Assembly (NCBI RefSeq): GCF_051401765.1
Contig: NW_027480438.1
Span: 4,092,001 to 4,156,000, forward strand
Length of the DNA: 64,000 bases
Direction: 5' to 3'
Source: Calliopsis andreniformis
Lineage: Eukaryota; Arthropoda; Insecta; Hymenoptera; Andrenidae
Shown here: one piece after another, positions 10,030-22,397 of the stretch
Numbering within the stretch: position 1 is the first letter of the stretch
How the letters are laid out: each line of letters starts with the position of its first letter
Program-made: the position numbers and the translations under genes
The notes under the pieces: generated by a model
What the model was told of the DNA's origin: nothing
What the model saw: only the letters and a program-made list of their open reading frames with translations
Databases searched by the model: none

Positions 10030-12695
10030 CAACAATCAGTGGTCAATCCTCAATCCTCAATAGAATATCATGAATTCACAGTTTTCAATACTCTATACTC
10101 AACCTGCATTCTTCAAATCTCTATCCACAAACGTCAATTCTCATCACTCAACCCTCAACTCTCAGTCCCCAATCCCCAATATTCAAGCCTCAATCCTCAA
10201 TCCTCAATCCACAATCCTCAACCTTCAATCCTCAATACTCAATCTTCAATCCTGAATCCTCAATCCTCAATCCTCAATCCTCAATTCGCAGTCCTCAATA
10301 GTCGATCTTCAATCCTCAATACTCAATATTCGATCCTCAATCCTCAATCCTCAATCCTCAATCCTCATTCTTCAATCCTTAATACCCAACCCTCAATCTT
10401 CAATCCTCAATCCGCAATCCTGAATTCTCAATCCTCAATCCTCTGTCCTCAGTCCTCAAACCTCAATCCTCAACCCTCAGCCCTCATCCTCAATCCTCAG
10501 TCTTCAATCCTCAATCCTCAATCCTCAATCCTCAATCCTCAATCCTCAATCCTCAATCCTCAATCCTCAATCCTCAATCCTGAACCCTCAATCCTCAATC
10601 CTCAATCCTCAATCCGCAATCTTCAATCCTCAATACTCAATCTTCAAACCTCAAACCTCAGTCCTCAAACCTCAATTATGGATCCTCAATCCTGCATCCT
10701 CAAGCTTCAGCCCTCAGTCCTCAACAATCAGTTGTCAATCCTCAATCCGCAATAGAATATCCTCAATTCACAGTTTTCAATACTCAATACTCAATCTGCA
10801 ATCTTCAAATCCTTATCCACACACATCAATTCTCATCACTCAAACCTGAACGCTCAGTCCTCAATGTTCAATCCTCAATCTTCAATTCTCAATCTTCAAT
10901 CCTCAATACTGAATCTTCAATACTCAATCCCCAATACTCAATCCTCAATCCTCAATCCTCAATCCTCAGTAATCAATCCTCAATCCTCAATACTCAATCG
11001 TCAGTCCTCAGTCCTCAATCCTCAACCCTCAATCCTCGTTCCTCAAACCTCAATCCTCCACCCTCAGCCCTCATCATCAATTCTCAATTCTCAATACTCA
11101 ATCCTCAATCCTCAAACTTCAATCCTCAATAATCAATCTCCAATCCTAGATCCTCAATCCCCAATCCTCAATCCTTAATCCTCAATCTTCAATCCTCAAT
11201 CCTCAATCCTCAATCCTCATTCTTCAAACCTCAATACCCAATCCCCAATCTTAAATCCTCTATCCTCAATTCGCAATCCTCAATCCTCTGTCGTTAGTCC
11301 TCAAACCTCAATCCTCAACCCTCTGACCTCATCCTCAATCCTCAATCCTCAATCCACAATCCTCAATGTTCAATCCTCAATACTCAATCTTCAATCCTCA
11401 ATCCTCAGTCCTCAAACCTCAATTCTGAATCCTCAATCCTGAATCCTCAATCTTCAGCCCTCAGCCCTCAACATTCAGTTGTCAACCCTCAATCCTCAAT
11501 AGAATATCCTTAATTCACAGTTTCAATACTCAGTACTCAATCTGCAATCTTCAAATCTCTATCCAGAAACATCAATTCTCATCACTCAGCCCTCAACACT
11601 CAGTACTCAATGTTCAATCCTCAATCCTCAATTCTGAATCTTCAATCCTCAATACTGAATCTTCAATCCTCAATCCTCAATCCTCAATCCTCAATCCTCA
11701 ATCCTCAATCTTCAGTCCTCAATACTCAATCTTCAATCCTCAATACTCAATCCTCAATCCTCATTCCTCAATCCTCATTCTTCAATACTCAATACCCAAT
11801 CCTCAATCTTCAATCCTCAATCCTCAATTACCAATTCTCAATGCTCTATCCTCAGACCTCAAACATCAATATTCAACCCTCAGTCATCGTCCTCAATCCA
11901 CAACCCTCGATCCTCAACCCTCAATCTTCAATCATCAATATTCAATACTCAATCGTCATTCCTCAGTCCTCAATCCTCAATCCTCAATCCTCAATCTTCA
12001 ATCCTCGATCCTCAAACCTCAATCCTGAATCCTCAACCCTGAATCCTCAATCTTCAGCACTCAGTCCTCAACAATCAGTGGTCAATCCTCAATCCTCAAT
12101 AGAATATCATGAATTCACAGCTTTCAGTACTCAATACTCAACCTGCAATCTTCAAATCTCTATCCACAAACATCAATTCTCATCACTCAACCCTGAACGC
12201 TCAGACCTCAATGTTCAATCCTCAATCCTCAATTCTCAATCTTCAATCCTCAACACTGAACCTTCAATCCTCAATCCTCAATACTCAATCCTCAATCCTC
12301 AATCTTCAATCCTCAATCCCCAGTCCTCAATCTTCTATCCTCAATGCTCAATCCTCAATCCTCAATCCTCAGTCCTCAATCCTCAATCCTCAACCCTCAA
12401 ACCTCAATCCTCAACCGTCAGCCCTCGTCCTCAATCGTCAACATTCAATCCTCAATCCTCAATCTTCAATCCTCAATACTCAATATTCAATACTGAATCC
12501 TCAACCTTCAATCCTCAATCTTCAATACTCAATCCTCAATCCTCAATCCTCAATCCTCAATCCTCAATCCTCAATACTCAATCCTCAATCCTCAATCCTC
12601 ATTCTTCAATCCTCAATACCCAATCCTCAATCTTCAATCCTCAATCCTCAATCCTCAATCCTCAATCCTCAATCCTCAGCCATCATCCTCAATCC

Positions 12696-14143
12696 TCAAT
12701 CCTCAATCCTCAATCCTCAATCTTCAATACTCAATACTCAACCTTCAATAATCAATCCTCAATTCTCAATCCTCAATACTCAATCCTCAATCGTCAATCC
12801 TCAATCCCCAATCCTCAATCTTCAATTCTCAATCCTCAATCCTCAATCCTCAACACTCAATCCTCAACCTTCAATCCTCAATGTTCAATCCTCAATACCC
12901 AATCCTCAGTCTTCAATCCTCAATCCTCAATCCTCAGTCCTCAATCCTCAATCCTCAATCCTCAGTCCTCAAACCTCAATCCTGAATCCTCAATCCTGAA
13001 TCCTCAATCTTCAGCCCTCAGTCCTCAACAATCAGTGGTCAATCCTCAACCCTCAATAGAATATCATGAATTCACAGTTTTCAATACTCTATACTCAACC
13101 TGCATTCTTCAAATCTCTATCCACAAACATCAATTCTCATCACTCAACCCTCAATCCTCAATCCTCAATCCTCAATCTTCAATCCTCAGTCCCAAATCCT
13201 CAATCTTCAATACTCACTCCTCAATCCTCATTCTTCTATCCTCAATACCCAATCCTCAATCTTCAGTCCTCAATCCTCAATTCTCAATACTCAATCCTCA
13301 ATCTTCAATCCTCAATCCTCAATCCTCAATCCTCAATCCTCAATCTTCAATCCTCAATACTCAATCTTCAATCCTCAATCCTTAATCCTCAATCCTCAAT
13401 CCTCAATCCTCAATCCTCAATCCTCAATCCTCAATCCTCAATCGTCAATCTTCAATCCTCAATACTCAATCTTCAATCCTCAATACGCAATCCTCAATTC
13501 TCAATCCTCATTCTTCAATCCTCAATACCCAATCCTCAACCTTCAATCCTCAATCCTCAATCCTCAATCCTCAATCCTCAATCTTCAATCCTCAGTCCCA
13601 AATCCTCAATCTTCAATACTCACTCCTCAATCCTCAATCTTCAATCCTCAATACTCAGTCTTCAATCCTCAATCCTCAATCCTCAATCCTCAATCCTCAA
13701 TCCTCATTCTTCAATCCTCAATACCCAATCCTCAATCTTCAATCCTCAACCCTCAATCCTCAACTCTAAATCCTCAATCCTCAATCCTCAATCCTCAATC
13801 CTCAATCCTCAATGTTCAATCCGCAATACCCAATCCTCAATCCTCAATCCTCAGACCTCAAACATCAATACTCAACCCTCAGTCCTCGTCCTCAATCCAC
13901 AACCCTCAATCCTGGATCCTCAATCTTCAATCATCAATATTCAATCTTCAATCTACAATCCTCAATCCTCAATACTCAATCCTCAATCCTCAATGTTCTA
14001 TCCTCAATACGCAATCCTCAACCTTCAATCATCAATCCTCAATCCTCAATCCTCAATCCTGTATCCTCAATCCTCAATCCTCATTCTTGAACCCTCAATA
14101 CCCAATCCTCAATCTTAAATACTCTATCCTCAATTCGCAATCC
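12696..14143 (+). repeat. 1,448-bp tandem unit B1
   Basis: This is the counterpart of A1 inside the second 10-kb copy, with a G anchor at 13057. The upstream monomer run reads CAGCCATCATCC at about 12,680 where A has CAGCCCTCATCC. At the right end CTTGAACCC near 14,088 replaces CTTCAACCC of the sister units. These private changes show limited divergence after duplication. Confidence 0.83.
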
Positions 14144-15601
14144 TCAATCCTCAATCCTCAATCCTCAATCTTCAATCCTCAATACTCAACCTTCAATAAT
14201 CAATCCTCAATTCTCAATCCTCAATACTCAATCCTCAATCGTCAATCCTCAATCCCCAATCCTCAATCTTCAATTCTCAATCCTCAATCCTCAATCCTCA
14301 ACACTCAATCCTCAACCTTCAATCCTCAATGTTCAATCCTCAATACCCAATCCTCAGTCTTCAATCCTCAATCCTCAATCCTCAGTCCTCAATCCTCAAT
14401 CCTCAATCCTCAGTCCTCAAACCTCAATCCTGAATCCTCAATCCTGAATCCTCAATCTTCAGCCCTCAGTCCTCAACAATCAGTGGTCAATCCTCAATCC
14501 TCAATAGAATATCATGAATTCACAGTTTTCAATACTCTATACTCAACCTGCATTCTTCAAATCTCTATCCACAAACATCAATTCTCATCACTCAACCCTC
14601 AATCCTCAATCCTCAATCCTCAATCTTCAATCCTCAGTCCCAAATCCTCAATCTTCAATACTCACTCCTCAATCCTCATTCTTCTATCCTCAATACCCAA
14701 TCCTCAATCTTCAGTCCTCAATCCTCAATTCTCAATACTCAATCCTCAATCTTCAATCCTCAATCCTCAATCCTCAATCCTCAATCCTCAATCTTCAATC
14801 CTCAATACTCAATCTTCAATCCTCAATCCTTAATCCTCAATCCTCAATCCTCAATCCTCAATCCTCAATCCTCAATCCTCAATCCTCAATCGTCAATCTT
14901 CAATCCTCAATACTCAATCTTCAATCCTCAATACGCAATCCTCAATTCTCAATCCTCATTCTTCAATCCTCAATACCCAATCCTCAACCTTCAATCCTCA
15001 ATCCTCAATCCTCAATCCTCAATCCTCAATCTTCAATCCTCAGTCCCAAATCCTCAATCTTCAATACTCACTCCTCAATCCTCAATCTTCAATCCTCAAT
15101 ACTCAGTCTTCAATCCTCAATCCTCAATCCTCAATCCTCAATCCTCAATCCTCATTCTTCAATCCTCAATACCCAATCCTCAATCTTCAATCCTCAACCC
15201 TCAATCCTCAACTCTAAATCCTCAATCCTCAATCCTCAATCCTCAATCCTCAATCCTCAATGTTCAATCCGCAATACCCAATCCTCAATCCTCAATCCTC
15301 AGACCTCAAACATCAATACTCAACCCTCAGTCCTCGTCCTCAATCCACAACCCTCAATCCTGGATCCTCAATCTTCAATCATCAATATTCAATCTTCAAT
15401 CTACAATCCTCAATCCTCAATACTCAATCCTCAATCCTCAATGTTCTATCCTCAATACGCAATCCTCAACCTTCAATCATCAATCCTCAATCCTCAATCC
15501 TCAATCCTGTATCCTCAATCCTCAATCCTCATTCTTCAACCCTCAATACCCAATCCTCAATCTTAAATACTCTATCCTCAATTCGCAATCCTCAATCCTC
15601 A
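14144..15601 (+). repeat. 1,448-bp tandem unit B2
   Basis: This is the counterpart of A2, with a G anchor at 14505. Unlike A2 it keeps CAATCCTC at the site where A2 carries CAGTCCTC, so that change arose in A2 after the 10-kb duplication or was erased here. Its right half begins the segment duplicated again 7,489 bp downstream (14,846 with 22,335). Confidence 0.83.
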
Positions 15602-18600
15602 ATTCTCAGGCCTCAAGTATCAATACTCAACCCTCAGTCCTCGTCCTCAATCCACAACCTTCAATCCTCAATCCACAATTTTCATTCATCAATATTCAAC
15701 CTTCAATCCTCAATCCTCAATCGTCAATCCTCAATCCTCAATCCTCAATGTTCAATCCTCAATACCCAATCCTCAGTCTTCAATCCTCAATCCTCAATCC
15801 TCAATCCTCAATCCTCAATCCTCAGTCCTCGGTCCTCAAACCTCAATCCTGAATCCTCAACCCTGAATCCTCAATCTTCAGCCCTCAGTCCTGAACAATC
15901 AGTGGTCAATCCTCAATCCTCAATAGAATATCATGAATTCACAGTTTTCAATACTCAATACTCAACCTGCAATCTTCAAATCTCTATCCACAAACATCAA
16001 TTCTCATCACTCAACCCTGAACGCTCAGACCTGAATTATCAATCCTCAATCCTCAATTCTCAATCTTCAATCCTCAACACTGAACCTTCAATCCTCAATC
16101 CTCAATACTCAATCCTCAATCCTCAATCCTCAGTAATCAGTCCTCAATCTTCAATACTCAATCGTCATTCCTCAGTCCTCATTCCTCAATCCTCAATCCT
16201 CGTTCCTCAAACCTCAATCCTCAACCTTCAGTCCTCATCCTCAATTCTCAATTCTCAATCCTCAATCCTCAATCCTCAATCTTCAATTCTCAATAATCAA
16301 TCTCCAACCCTAGATCCTCAATCCCCAATCTTCAATCCTTAATCCTCAATCTTCAATCCTCAATCCCCAGTCCTCAATCTTCAATCCTCAATGTTCAATC
16401 CTCAATCCTCAATCCTCAGTCCTCAATCCTCAATCCTAAACCCTCAAACCTCAATCCTCAACCGTCAGTCCTCGTCCTCAATCGTCAACACTCAATCCTC
16501 AATCCTCAATCTTCAATCCTCAATACTCAATATTCAATACTCAATCCTCACTCTTCAATCCTCAATCTTCAATCCTCAATCCTCAATCCTCAATCCTCAA
16601 TCCTCAATCCTCAATCCTCAATCCTCAATCCTCATTCTTCAATCCTCAATACCCAATCCTCAATCTTCAATCCTTAATCCTCAATCCTCAATCCTCAATC
16701 CTCAATCCTCAGCCCTCATCCTCAATCCTCAATCCTCAATCCTCAATCCTCAATCTTCAATCCTCAATACTCAACCTTCAATAATCAATCCTCAATTCTC
16801 AATCCTCAATACTCAATCCTTAATCGTCAATCCTCAATCCCCAATCCTCAATCTTCAATTCTCAATCCTCAATCCTCTAATCCTCAACACTCAATCTTCA
16901 ATACTCAATACTCAATCTTCAATCCTCAATCCTTAATCCTCAATCCTCAATCCTCAGTCCTCTATCCTCATTCCTCAATCCACAATACCCAATCCTCAGT
17001 CTTCAATCCTCAATCCTCAATCCTCAATCCTCATTCACCAATCCTCAATCCTCGGTCCTCAAACCTCAATCCTCAACCTTCAGTCCTCATCCTCAATTCG
17101 CAATACCCAATCCTCAATCCTCAATCCTCATTCTTCAATCCTCAATACCCAATCCTCAATCTTCAATCCTCAATCCTCAATCCTCAACTCTAAATCCTCA
17201 ATCCTCTATCCTCAATCCTCAATCATCAATACTCAATGTTCAATCCGCAATACCCAATCCTCAATCCTCAATCATCAGACCTCAAACATCAATACTCAAC
17301 CCTCAGTCCTCGTCCTCAATCCACAACCCTCAATCCTCGATCCTCAATCTTCAATCATCAATATTCAGCCTTCAATCCTCAATCCTCAATCGTCAATACT
17401 CAATCCTCAATCCTCAATGTTCAATCCTCAATACCCAATCCTCAGTCTTCAATCCTCAATCCTAAATCCTCAATCCTCAATCCTCAATCCTCAATCCTCA
17501 ATCCTCAATCCTCAATCCCCAATCCTCAATCCTCAACCTTCAATCCTCAATGTTCAATCCTCAATACCCAATCCTCAGTCTTCAATCCTCAATCCTCAAT
17601 CCTCAGTCCTCAATCCTCAATCCTCAATCCTCAGTCCTCAAACCTCAATCCTGAATCCTCAATCCTGAATCCTCAATCTTCAGCCCTCAGTCCTCAACAA
17701 TCAGTGGTCAATCCTCAATCCTCAATAGAATATCATGAATTCACAGTTTTCGATACTCTATACTCAACCAGCATTCTTCAAATCTCTATCCACAAACATC
17801 AATTCTCATCACTCAACCCTCAACACTCAGTCCCCAATCCTCAATCTTCAAACCTCAATCCTCAATCCTCAATCCTCAATCCTCAGTCTTCAACCCTCAA
17901 TACTCATTCTTCAATCCTCAATCCTCAATCCTCGGTCCTCAATCCTCAATCGTCAATCTCCAATCCTGAATACTCAATCTTCAATCCTCAATCCTCAGTC
18001 CTCAATCCTCAATCCTCAATCCTCATACTTCAATCCTCAATACCCAATACTCAATCTTCAATCCTCAATACTCAATCTGCAACCTTCAATCCTCAATCCT
18101 CAATCCTCAATCCTCATTCTCCAGTCCTCAATCCTCAGTCCTCAAACCTCAATTCTGAATCCTCAATCCTGCATCCTCAATCTTCAGCCCTCAGTCCTCA
18201 ACAATCAGTTGTCAATCCTCAATCCCCAATAGAATATCCTCAATTCACAGTTTTCAATACTAAATACTCAATCTGCAATCTTCAAATCTCTATCCACAAA
18301 CATCAATTCTCATCACTCAACCCTGAACGCTCAGACCTCAGTGTTCAATCCTCAATCCTCAATTCTCAATCCTCAATCCTCAATACTCAGTAATCAATCC
18401 TCAAACTTCAATACTCAATCCTCAATCCTCAATCCTCAATCTTCAATCCTCAGTCCCAAATCCTCAATCTTCAATACTCACTCCTCAATCCTCATTCTTC
18501 AATCCTCAATACCCAATCCTCAATCTTCAGTCCTCAATCCTCAATTCTCAATACTCAATCCTCAATCTTCAATCCTCAATCCTCAATCCTCAATCCTCAA

Positions 18601-19400
18601 TCCTCAATCTTCAATCCTCAATACTCAATCTTCAATCCTCAATCCTTAATCCTCAATCCTCAATCCTCAATCCTCAATCCCCAATCCTCAATCCTCAATC
18701 CTCAATCGTCAATCTTCAATCCACAATACTCAATCTTCAATCCTCAATACGCAATCCTCAATCCTCAATCCTCATTCTTCAATCCTCAATACCCAATCCT
18801 CAACCTTCAATACTCAATCCTCAATCCTCAATCCTCAATCCTCAATCCTCAGTAATCAGTCCTCAATTCTCAATCCTCAATACTCAATCCTCAATCTTCA
18901 ATCCTCAATAATCAATCTCCAATCCTAGATCCTCAATCCCCAATCTTCAATCCTTATTCCTGAATCTTCAATCCTCAATCCCCAGTCCTCAGTCTTCAAT
19001 CCTCAATGCCCAATCCTCAATCCTCAATCCTCAGTCCTCAATCCTCAATCCTAAACCCTCAAACCTCAATCCTCAACCGTCAGTCCTCGTCCTCAATCGT
19101 CAACACTGAATCCTCAACCCTCAACCTTCAATCCTCAATACTCAATATTCAATACTCAATCCTCACTCTTCAATCCTCAATCTTCAATCCTCAATCCTCA
19201 ATCCTCAATCCTCAATCCTCAATCCTCAATCCTCAATCCTCAATCCTCAATCCTCATTCTTCAATCCTCAATAACCAATCCTCAATCTTCAATCCTCAAT
19301 CCTCAATCCTCAATCCTCAATCCTCAATCCTCAGCCCTCATCCTCAATCCTCAATCCTCAATCCTCAATCCTCAATCTTCAATCCTCAATACTCAACCTT
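14846..19400 (+). repeat. 7,489-bp-spaced segment, copy 1
   Basis: This segment recurs 7,489 bp downstream at about 22,335-26,890. Anchors match one for one (15924 with 23413, 17726 with 25215, 18230 with 25719). The spacing is not a multiple of seven. I count a net register slip of -8 between equivalent points, which equals -1 modulo 7 and agrees. The left edge is a pure heptamer run before CAATCGTCAATCTTC. Confidence 0.85.
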
Positions 19401-19863
19401 CAATAATCAATCCACAATTCTCAATCCTCAATACTCAACCCTCAATCGTCAATCCTCAATCCCCAATCCTCTATCTTCAATTCTCAATCCTCAATCCTCT
19501 AATCCTCAACACTCAATCTTAAATACTCAATACTCAATCTTCAATCCTCAATCCTTAATCCTCAATCCTCAATCCTCAGTCCTCTATCCTCATTCCTCAA
19601 TCCACAATACCCAATCCTCAGTCTTCAATCCTCAATCCTCAATCCTCAATCCTCATTCTCCAATCCTCAATCCTAAGTCCTCAAACCTCAATTCTGAATC
19701 CTCAATCCTACATCCTCAACCTTCAGCACTCAGTCCTCAACAATCAGTTGTCAATCCTCAATCCCCAATAGAATATCCTCAATTCACAGTTTTCAATACT
19801 CAATACTCAATCTGCAATCTTCAAATCTCTATCCACAAACATCAATTCTCATCACTCAACCCT
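17820..19863 (+). repeat. 2,043-bp tandem unit C1
   Basis: This is the first member of a head-to-tail pair. It starts inside the G anchor at 17726 (from CTCAACACTCAGTCCCC) and ends inside the T anchor at 19769. It contains the T anchor at 18230, a hexamer slip at about 19,081, another at about 19,335 and the octamer at 19,500. The sum of these slips, -1, gives 2,043 modulo 7 = 6. Both edges fall within anchor sequence, the pattern expected from unequal exchange between misaligned anchors. Confidence 0.83.
18200..18346 (+). repeat. Anchor element, T subtype (representative; 30 copies)
   Basis: This has the same 147-bp architecture as the G subtype but reads CAATCAGTTGTC upstream and TAGAATATCCTCAATTCAC in the core, so the palindrome and EcoRI site are missing. 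Positions of the T of TAGAATAT: 724, 8641, 9130, 9634, 10753, 18230, 19769, 20273, 21805, 22211, 25719, 27251, 28832, 32340, 33872, 36401, 39846, 40985, 43087, 43493, 47001, 48533, 51062, 54499, 55631, 57901, 59130, 59634, 61500 and 63182. Atypical members are 9634 (TAGCATAT), 9130 and 59130 (GCATGC downstream), 40985 and 55631 (ACAATTCAAAGG) and 61500 (CCTAAATTCATAG). G and T subtypes often alternate at heptamer-multiple spacing, for example 504 bp between 17726 and 18230. Confidence 0.9.
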
Positions 19864-21897
19864 CAACACTCAGTCCCCAATCCTCAATCTTCAAACCTCA
19901 ATCCTCAATCCTCAATCCTCAATCCTCAGTCTTCAACCCTCAATACTCATTCTTCAATCCTCAATCCTCAATCCTCGGTCCTCAATCCTGAATCGTCAAT
20001 CTCCAATCCTGAATACTCAATCTTCAATCCTCAATCCTCAGTCCTCAATCCTCAATCCTCAATCCTCATACTTCAATCCTCAATACCCAATACTCAATCT
20101 TCAATCCTCAATACTCAATCTGCAACCTTCAATCCTCAATCCTCAATCCTCAATCCTCATTCTCCAGTCCTCAATCCTCAGTCCTCAAACCTCAATTCTG
20201 AATCCTCAATCCTGCATCCTCAATCTTCAGCCCTCAGTCCTCAACAATCAGTTGTCAATCCTCAATCCCCAATAGAATATCCTCAATTCACAGTTTTCAA
20301 TACTAAATACTCAATCTGCAATCTTCAAATCTCTATCCACAAACATCAATTCTCATCACTCAACCCTGAACGCTCAGACCTCAGTGTTCAATCCTCAATC
20401 CTCAATTCTCAATCCTCAATCCTCAATACTCAGTAATCAATCCTCAAACTTCAATACTCAATCCTCAATCCTCAATCCTCAATCTTCAATCCTCAGTCCC
20501 AAATCCTCAATCTTCAATACTCACTCCTCAATCCTCATTCTTCAATCCTCAATACCCAATCCTCAATCTTCAGTCCTCAATCCTCAATTCTCAATACTCA
20601 ATCCTCAATCTTCAATCCTCAATCCTCAATCCTCAATCCTCAATCCTCAATCTTCAATCCTCAATACTCAATCTTCAATCCTCAATCCTTAATCCTCAAT
20701 CCTCAATCCTCAATCCTCAATCCCCAATCCTCAATCCTCAATCCTCAATCGTCAATCTTCAATCCACAATACTCAATCTTCAATCCTCAATACGCAATCC
20801 TCAATCCTCAATCCTCATTCTTCAATCCTCAATACCCAATCCTCAACCTTCAATGCTCAATCCTCAATCCTCAATCCTCAATCCTCAATCCTCAGTAATC
20901 AGTCCTCAATTCTCAATCCTCAATACTCAATCCTCAATCTTCAATCCTCAATAATCAATCTCCAATCCTAGATCCTCAATCCCCAATCTTCAATCCTTAT
21001 TCCTGAATCTTCAATCCTCAATCCCCAGTCCTCAGTCTTCAATCCTCAATGCCCAATCCTCAATCCTCAATCCTCAGTCCTCAATCCTCAATCCTAAACC
21101 CTCAAACCTCAATCCTCAACCGTCAGTCCTCGTCCTCAATCGTCAACACTCAATCCTCAACCCTCAACCTTCAATCCTCAATACTCAATATTCAATACTC
21201 AATCCTCACTCTTCAATCCTCAATCTTCAATCCTCAATCCTCAATCCTCAATCCTCAATCCTCAATCCTCAATCCTCAATCCTCAATCCTCATTCTTCAA
21301 TCCTCAATAACCAATCCTCAATCTTCAATCCTCAATCCTCAATCCTCAATCCTCAATCCTCAATCCTCAGCCCTCATCCTCAATCCTCAATCCTCAATCC
21401 TCAATCCTCAATCTTCAATCCTCAATACTCAACCTTCAATAATCAATCCACAATTCTCAATCCTCAATACTCAACCCTCAATCGTCAATCCTCAATCCCC
21501 AATCCTCTATCTTCAATTCTCAATCCTCAATCCTCTAATCCTCAACACTCAATCTTAAATACTCAATACTCAATCTTCAATCCTCAATCCTTAATCCTCA
21601 ATCCTCAATCCTCAGTCCTCTATCCTCATTCCTCAATCCACAATACCCAATCCTCAGTCTTCAATCCTCAATCCTCAATCCTCAATCCTCATTCTCCAAT
21701 CCTCAATCCTAAGTCCTCAAACCTCAATTCTGAATCCTCAATCCTACATCCTCAACCTTCAGCACTCAGTCCTCAACAATCAGTTGTCAATCCTCAATCC
21801 CCAATAGAATATCCTCAATTCACAGTTTTCAATACTCAATACTCAATCTGCAATCTTCAAATCTCTATCCACAAACATCAATTCTCATCACTCAACC
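19864..21897 (+). repeat. 2,043-bp tandem unit C2
   Basis: This is the second member, starting in the tail of T anchor 19769 with the same CTCAACACTCAGTCCCC and ending in the T anchor at 21805. The spacing to C1 drops from 2,043 to 2,036 near the right end, one heptamer fewer. After the anchor the tail reads CCCTGAACGCTCAGACC, whereas the C1 end reads CCCTCAACACTCAGTCC. That difference pins the exchange point to within a few tens of bases. Confidence 0.83.
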
Positions 21898-22397
21898 CTG
21901 AACGCTCAGACCTCAATGTTCACTTCTCAATCCTCAATTCACAATCTTCAATCCTCAATACTGAACCTTCAATCCTCAATACTCAATCCTCAATCCTTAA
22001 TCCTCAATCCTCAATCCTCAGTCCTCTATCCTCATTCCTCAATCCACAATACCCAATCCTCAGTCTTCAATCCTCAATCCTCAATCCTCAATCCTCATTC
22101 TCCAATCCTCAATCCTAAGTCCTCAAACCTCAATTCTGAATCCTCAATCCTACATCCTCAACCTTCAGCACTCAGTCCTCAACAATCAGTTGTCAATCCT
22201 CAATCCCCAATAGAATATCCTCAATTCACAGTTTTCAATACTCAATACTCAATCTGCAATCTTCAAATCTCTATCCACAAACATCAATTCTCATCACTCA
22301 ACCCTGAACGCTCAGACCTCAATGTTCAATTCTCAATCCTCAATCCTCAATCCTCAATCCTCAATCCTCAATCCTCAATCGTCAATCTTCAATCCTC
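21586..22397 (+). repeat. 406-bp tandem pair
   Basis: Two adjacent 406-bp segments (58 heptamers exactly) each carry CAATCCTTAATCCTC, CAGTCCTCTATCCTC, TCTCCAATCCTCAATCC and a T anchor (21805 and 22211). The second half is slightly diverged, reading AATGTTCAATTC where the first reads AATGTTCACTTC. The pair recurs at about 42,868-43,679 (anchors 43087 and 43493), as part of the segment repeated 21,282 bp downstream. Confidence 0.8.

Larger units (their letters stand above)
10030..19330 (+). repeat. 10.03-kb higher-order repeat, copy 2
   Basis: This is the paralogue of 1-8,520, with all seven anchors and register-slip motifs in matching positions. Only scattered substitutions are seen by eye, for example CATCATCAATTC at about 11,070 where copy 1 has CATCCTCAATTC. 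It additionally holds about 17,560-18,360, a 791-bp segment with one G and one T anchor. Its right half is copied again 7,489 bp downstream, so this block has taken part in at least two duplications. Confidence 0.88.
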
